DNA of 64,000 nt. It comes from Augochlora pura. Lineage: Eukaryota > Arthropoda > Insecta > Hymenoptera > Halictidae. The notes beneath the pieces were generated by a model. That model was not told where the DNA came from. It did not search any database and worked only from the letters and a program-made list of their open reading frames with translations. The position numbers were made by a program, and so were the translations under genes. Of the stretch, positions 58,726 through 64,000 are shown piece by piece (within the stretch, counting starts at the first letter, position 1; every line of letters starts with the position of its first letter). Location: positions 3,224,001 to 3,288,000 of the forward strand of contig NC_135780.1 of the NCBI RefSeq assembly GCF_028453695.1, in the 5' to 3' direction.

Positions 58726-59916
58726 TCTGCTCATTTCTTACACATTTAATGAGTAACTTCTTAAATTCAACTAGAAATATCATTAGGGGTTGTTTCTACT
58801 CTTAGTCTTACTATCTACCATAGTCCTCGCGAATCATCGAATAATGTTCCAAGAATAATAAACATATTTATTTTGTTCTCAATACGAACACAATCTCTTT
58901 CAGAAATAACTTGCATCAAAGAAAAATAAATGCATTATTTTAAAATTAAATTTTAAATGCATTAAAGAAATGTCTAATTCATCTGACCAATTATCATAGT
59001 GACAAAACGATTTTTCTTAAATGTATTTTAAAGTAGTTAAAAAAATTAAAAAATTGCTGTTAGGGTGCCACTTTGTTGGTCGGGTCTCGAAGGCAGCGAA
59101 CTAGGTGTCAGCCGGGTCGACGCCCTTTTCGCGGATCGATACAGATTTATTCGGTTGTCAACAAGACCGGCCCCCGGTTTACGCCAGCGCTTTAAAAATC
59201 GCTGCGCCGGCACCGATGACACGAGAAGAGGAATACGAATGACCCTGATCATGGGCGGACAGGTTCGCCTCGAAGTTTTAGGTGCCTCGCCGCACCTCGA
59301 GGGCCGTCGATGACGAAAGAATTCGACCTCTGCGAACCCGCCCGGTTTCGTAACGCCACGCCGTAAACGACGAGCTCGTACGTTTGAACCCGCCGATAAC
59401 AAAGGCATCGCCTCTACGTTGACAACGCCGGCTGCTGATGCAATCGTTTGTTAACGCGATTTCGTTGGTCCCGGGTCGAAGGTCGTCCTCGCGAGTCATT
59501 ATTTTCGTGAACTCGCCTCGGACATTCGTTCGCATAATTTTTACGTTGAAGTCGGCAAATGTGTCTCTTCCTGTTCACACGTGTTTAAGCGAACTATAAC
59601 AATATTAGCGAGAACATTCTTGTTTATTGCCATTTTCCTTTATTTTGCACATATTACCTTCTACACCTGATTTTCGAGATATTAGAAATGATATACATGT
59701 GCCTTCAAGATGGAAGACAAGATTAGGATAAAAAGCGTCGATGTGCTAGGACGATTTTCACCAACTTACTTTATTATCTAATTGTCAGCTTGATTGCAGT
59801 AAATACTCAGTTATCTAAACGTTTATTTTTGTAAAATCCTGACAACAAAATGCTTTATTATCTAACAATTTCATTCATGTTCTTTAATAGTAACAGATAT
59901 GCACTGAAATAATACA

Positions 59917-60045
59917 ATGATTTTATTTGATTTGATTTTATTTTATTTGTTTTCATTTTATTTTATTTGATTTCATTTTACTTGATTTTATTTCATTTAA
60001 TTTGATTTTATTTCTTGTTTTATTTTATTTTATTGACTATATGCT
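59917..60045. repeat. (TTTTATTTGA)n low-complexity tract
   Basis: Short units of TTTTATTTGATTTCA type. Confidence 0.8.
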
Positions 60046-63000
60046 ACGCGATGTGTAAAGTGATAATGCACTTGTAATCCATAACACGCTTAAAATTCAT
60101 AAATAATCATTACTATATTTCATTTATTTTGCTTCGGTCCTTCGGAACGTACTTCCCTTAATTTTCTCCTTAGAACAATAAATAATCGGTTTCCATCGAA
60201 CCGTAAAACATGCCACCCCTTTCACGGCGCGCCTATAAACAATATAACACAATATAATATTAAAAAGAACGTGAACAATTTTTTCAACGTCCAGCATGTC
60301 GAAAGAACGGCGCAGCGTGATAATGTTTTACGTTTGCGTAGCGAAAAGAGAGACAACTTCCGTTGTTTTTTTTCGTTAGGCTCGGGACACGCAGTCGTCG
60401 GGCGAACACGAGCGGAAAAAGTTGCGCAATTAAAGGAGTTTACACGGCGCTTTTCCTCCGCGTTTCTCCGGTGGCTAATTACTATTTTCAATCGCGTCCT
60501 TGATCCTCTTCCGACGTGACTCGTCCCGCGATCGATCCTCCCTCCGCCGACCAGTCGCGAGAAATATGTCCGACGGATCGCAAAAAGTCGAGGCTCCGAA
60601 ATTCTTTTTTCGATTCCTCTCTTCTCGACTCGTAAATATGTAATTCCTGATTCGCTTCGCCTCGTCGAATATGCATGAACCGGGGATTAAGTAATTTGGG
60701 AATCGATTGTGATCGCCGCGACAGCCGAAATTGAACTCGGCGAGCGACACGTAACGCGTATTTAAATAACACGTTTACGCTTCTTTATCTCGATGCACGC
60801 TTCGTTTTTTATGTTACCTTTTCTATCAAAGGATTGACGCGCGCTATGATTAACGATAGCCGAACAATTTTCCGATCGACGGATATTTCAGCTATTAATT
60901 GTGCGATTAAGCACGTGTGAGTATGTATCGTGACTCAGCAGTTATTACCTGCAGATGCAGGCGATCTTTTTTATATTCGGTCGGGATCGAGGGTCAACGA
61001 TTATGTAAATGCTTTAAAAAGTTGTTCGTAAACATCCGTAATCTCATCCATAATCTGTCAAATTATTTACATTGATATAAAATGATGCAGCATTAATGTT
61101 GCAATTTCTTTCGCAATTAGAGGTCGGAAGAAAATTGTCCGGCTAATCGTAAACACTATTATATCATTAAAAAGACTGTGGTGGAGGGGATGGTGGTGTG
61201 AACTCGATTTGTTTGTACCATGATTCTTATGTTTGTTCCATTATTTCTGGCAAACACTGACGGTAATAACAGAGTCCTTTTTACCAACGTCTAAATAGAG
61301 TGAAATAACAAATTTAATTTCGTTTCGAATCTTTGTTTAATCAGGTTTCACTTTTTTATTCCAATTATTATTTATGCCTATTATTATTCGCCGTTCTCGT
61401 TTCCTGTTTTACGTGTTCAAAGTGTAATCTATATTTAAACGATCCGAACGACGCGACTGTTGTCTAATTGCCGCGAGCAAAAACAGTACTTTTCTCTTTT
61501 TCTGTAAATGTTAATGAACGATTGGACGATGTTTTTAAAAACCTGTGGAGAGCCAGCCGGAATTAAGCAGGATTTATATTATTGCGTAAGCGATTATGTA
61601 AACCGACGCTTGGAATAGCGTGTCTCGATGTTTGCCGCGCGTAGTTAACAATAAATGAAGGCGTCCGTAAACATTTACGCGCCGCCGGTTCCTACTGCTT
61701 TACAATTCTAATGGCAACGCAAGTTGATCGCTGCTGCCGGATCTTCGAAATTTCGTGTCGTAGATCGTGGATCCCGAGATCGATAAATCTCGAAAGACCA
61801 CAGGTCGAGTGACACAATTTGGATTCTCGAGCGAGTTAAAGAACAAAATCGTAGAACTTTTGACAGAATCTAGCTACAAAGATGAAGCTTAGCTCAAAAT
61901 AAAGCTGAGATCTTGAGAAATTAAATAAAATTAATAAGGAGCTATGGAAAATGAGTTTTAACCTCGAAAACATTGAGCGAAGTTGACCATTTTTCGAAAT
62001 GTACCTTTGCTGCAGACAAAGTGGGAGATCAAAAAATATTTCGAAGATCAAAACTTGGTCAAACCTTTGCTCCTTATTTTTTCCTTATTCTATAACGTAT
62101 CAGCTTTAATTTAAAAAAGGATTCATGATCGTATCTTGATTCTGTTAGAAGTTCTGTGACTTTTCTCATGGAAGTCGACCCATCTTACAAAAATTGCCCA
62201 TTAAACGAAGACGGAAGTTTCATCAATTTTTACGCGGTCGAAACTTTACTGTTACTCCGCCCCGTTATTCTTCCGTCGCGCCGCGATATCTCAGCTGAAA
62301 TTTGAAGAAAGTTGCGTCACCCTATCCCCGGACGCCATCAAAAGTTCCGCGATGCCGTCGTAAAGATGACCGAGCGCGTCGCTTCCGGTTTCTCTCGCAG
62401 TCGAACGAAGGACGATGGCGCGTCATCCGGCTGTCGCGCGTAAACTCGTTCCCGGTTGAACAGCACAACTCGAGAATATTTGTCCCCGCGTTCGAACTTG
62501 TTAGCAGAACACCGTGCGGAGAGAGACACGGTCCATGCGACAAAGCGCTGGAATCCGCGTCGATACGCGACGGCGAGATCAGTTTGGCGGCGAGTTCGCC
62601 GCGCTGTGCTCGCTTCGTAAACAGAGAAATTTCGCGGCGTACGAATGAAAATTTCCGCTCGGACCTCTTATAAGCCGCGCCGGTGAATCTTTTATTATGC
62701 GCGAGCACTGCATTCCGCGAAACTTCCTTCATCTCGCGGGAGAACCGAAAATTCGCGAGGTCGTAAACGGAAGATAATATTCGCGCGTGTTTCAACGGGC
62801 GACGAGTCTGCGAGCGCAGATATTTTCGTGGGATCCCGCGATGCGCGTGTTTGGTCAAGTTTCCCGGAATTCGATTGAGTTTCGAATTAACGCGACGAGT
62901 GCCGCGTCGGTCACACATCGGCGATACTGTTTCAGCCATTTATTTTGAAACTGGCCTAGATCTATTTGGAAATCTAGATATTCGTGGACTTTGCGTTTTG

Positions 63001-64000
63001 GTAAATTTAATAATATTAGTAACATTGTTATATCAGTGTTTCGTGTTTATTAGGATTATTTAGAGGCATTGTTGAAAGGAAGTTATTTATGAAAATCTAG
63101 ATGTTAAAATATATAGCTCGATATTGTTGAAAAGTAGACTTAAGTCATTTCGAAAATAAACTACGACTAATTTTGTTACTAATTTTTAACATCCATTTTT
63201 ATTACGATATATCTGCGGACATAGGTATTACTAGAATATTTAGAATACGAAAGGGTTTAATTACCATCCACTATGATACATCTTAACTCTCTAGTTTCAG
63301 CTTCATTAATTAAATTCTTAAAGGGTCGTGTTGCAAAATAAATCTGCAGATTTTAATAGAGTCTACTTTACGTTTGATATTTATCTTGCGATATTAGCTA
63401 ACAAATTGATTATACTGTCATTACCATACTGCGGATTTTATGCAATATAACAAAACTGGATAGATGAAATACAACGCAGTGAAAAGACATTTAAACAATT
63501 TAAAGACACTACTTCGTTACTTTCAACTCGTTAAGCTTAATTATTAAAGAAATAAATGTGTTTTATGCTTCCGTATCTTGCAATCAATGCAAACAATATT
63601 TACGTTACATAAAGATCCACATTACAAAGCAAAAATATTAAAGCATGCATTCTCGTATGCGTACTTTGCAAATTACATAATAATTTCGGGACTCGACAAA
63701 TACACGAAAGTCGCAATTAAACGAGCAATTCTGCGGAAGCGCCGCGATTTATACGTCGCATCGATTCGTTAATATCGCGTGGCCCCGTATCGTCGCGTTA
63801 AGCAACAGCTCGACGGTTTCGTAATTTTTATTTCGCGCCTCGATTACGAACGCGGCGAACAATTTTCCCAGTCAGTGACTTTCTGGAACGATAAAAGCGC
63901 GTGCAACATTCGCGGGTGTCCGCGACCACCCCATCGCGCGTCATTAATATTACATGATTCCGCCGTTTTATTCCGCATGAACGTGCCCGCGCGCGAGTTT

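Larger units (their letters stand above)
57216..64000. other. Non-coding stretch to window end
   Basis: CpG-rich patches at 57.35-57.95, 59.05-59.5, 60.3-60.8, 62.2-62.95 and 63.7-64.0 kb alternate with AT-rich DNA. Frames of 120-205 codons in these patches are Arg/Ser-rich and unrecognised. Repeats are listed separately; no gene supported. Confidence 0.5.

Noticed and set aside
62322..62939. 205-codon minus-strand open frame
   Set aside because: CpG-rich chance frame, Arg/Ser-rich, with a comparable plus-strand frame opposite it.

Overview
The window looks like a gene-poor stretch of an insect nuclear genome, most likely a hymenopteran (bee, ant or wasp). The evidence is spliced genes with GT-AG introns, animal protein families (a membrane adenylate cyclase and a CRAL-TRIO lipid-transfer protein), a patchwork of AT-rich DNA and CpG-rich islands without CpG depletion, many (GA)n/(CT)n tracts, and short elements with TTAACCC...GGGTTAA ends resembling piggyBac-type MITEs of Hymenoptera. 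The order-level call is inference; no species marker is visible. A run of 100 N (38476-38575) is an assembly gap.

Only two protein-coding genes can be supported, both on the minus strand. (1) At 19400-19951 lies the first coding exon of a membrane adenylate cyclase, closest by recall to the ADCY8/Ac78C type. It encodes the cytosolic N-terminus and about five membrane segments and ends at a phase-0 splice donor. No later exon is visible toward position 1, so 1-19399 is probably its first intron and the catalytic part lies outside the window. (2) At 24971-36298 a complete four-exon gene encodes a 362-residue CRAL-TRIO (SEC14-like) protein of the alpha-tocopherol-transfer-protein/clavesin type. 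All its exon joins keep frame and a poly(A) signal follows the stop.

From about 36.7 kb to the end no coding gene can be supported. Two CpG-rich spots look like plus-strand transcription starts: one near 43.08-43.51 kb (TATA box followed by good splice donors) and one near 48.74-49.03 kb (TATA-like box, TCAGT initiators, a short ATG exon with a GTAAGT donor). The genes they would serve lie outside the window or have not been recognised.

The rest is repeat-rich non-coding DNA: a small family of TTAA-flanked MITEs (4.86, 5.19, 6.38, 25.55 and 56.67 kb), a foldback element (7.28-7.53 kb), a roughly 660-bp imperfect palindrome (41.89-42.56 kb), many minisatellites with units of 11, 14, 14, 16, 18, 19, 20, 30, 36, 46, 51, 128, 135 and about 160 bp, a 52-base poly-C tract, and numerous GA/CT microsatellites. 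Several minisatellite and MITE units are palindromic, and in two cases sequence differences between copies preserve the pairing. No rRNA, tRNA, CRISPR array or multi-gene defence or biosynthetic system was seen.
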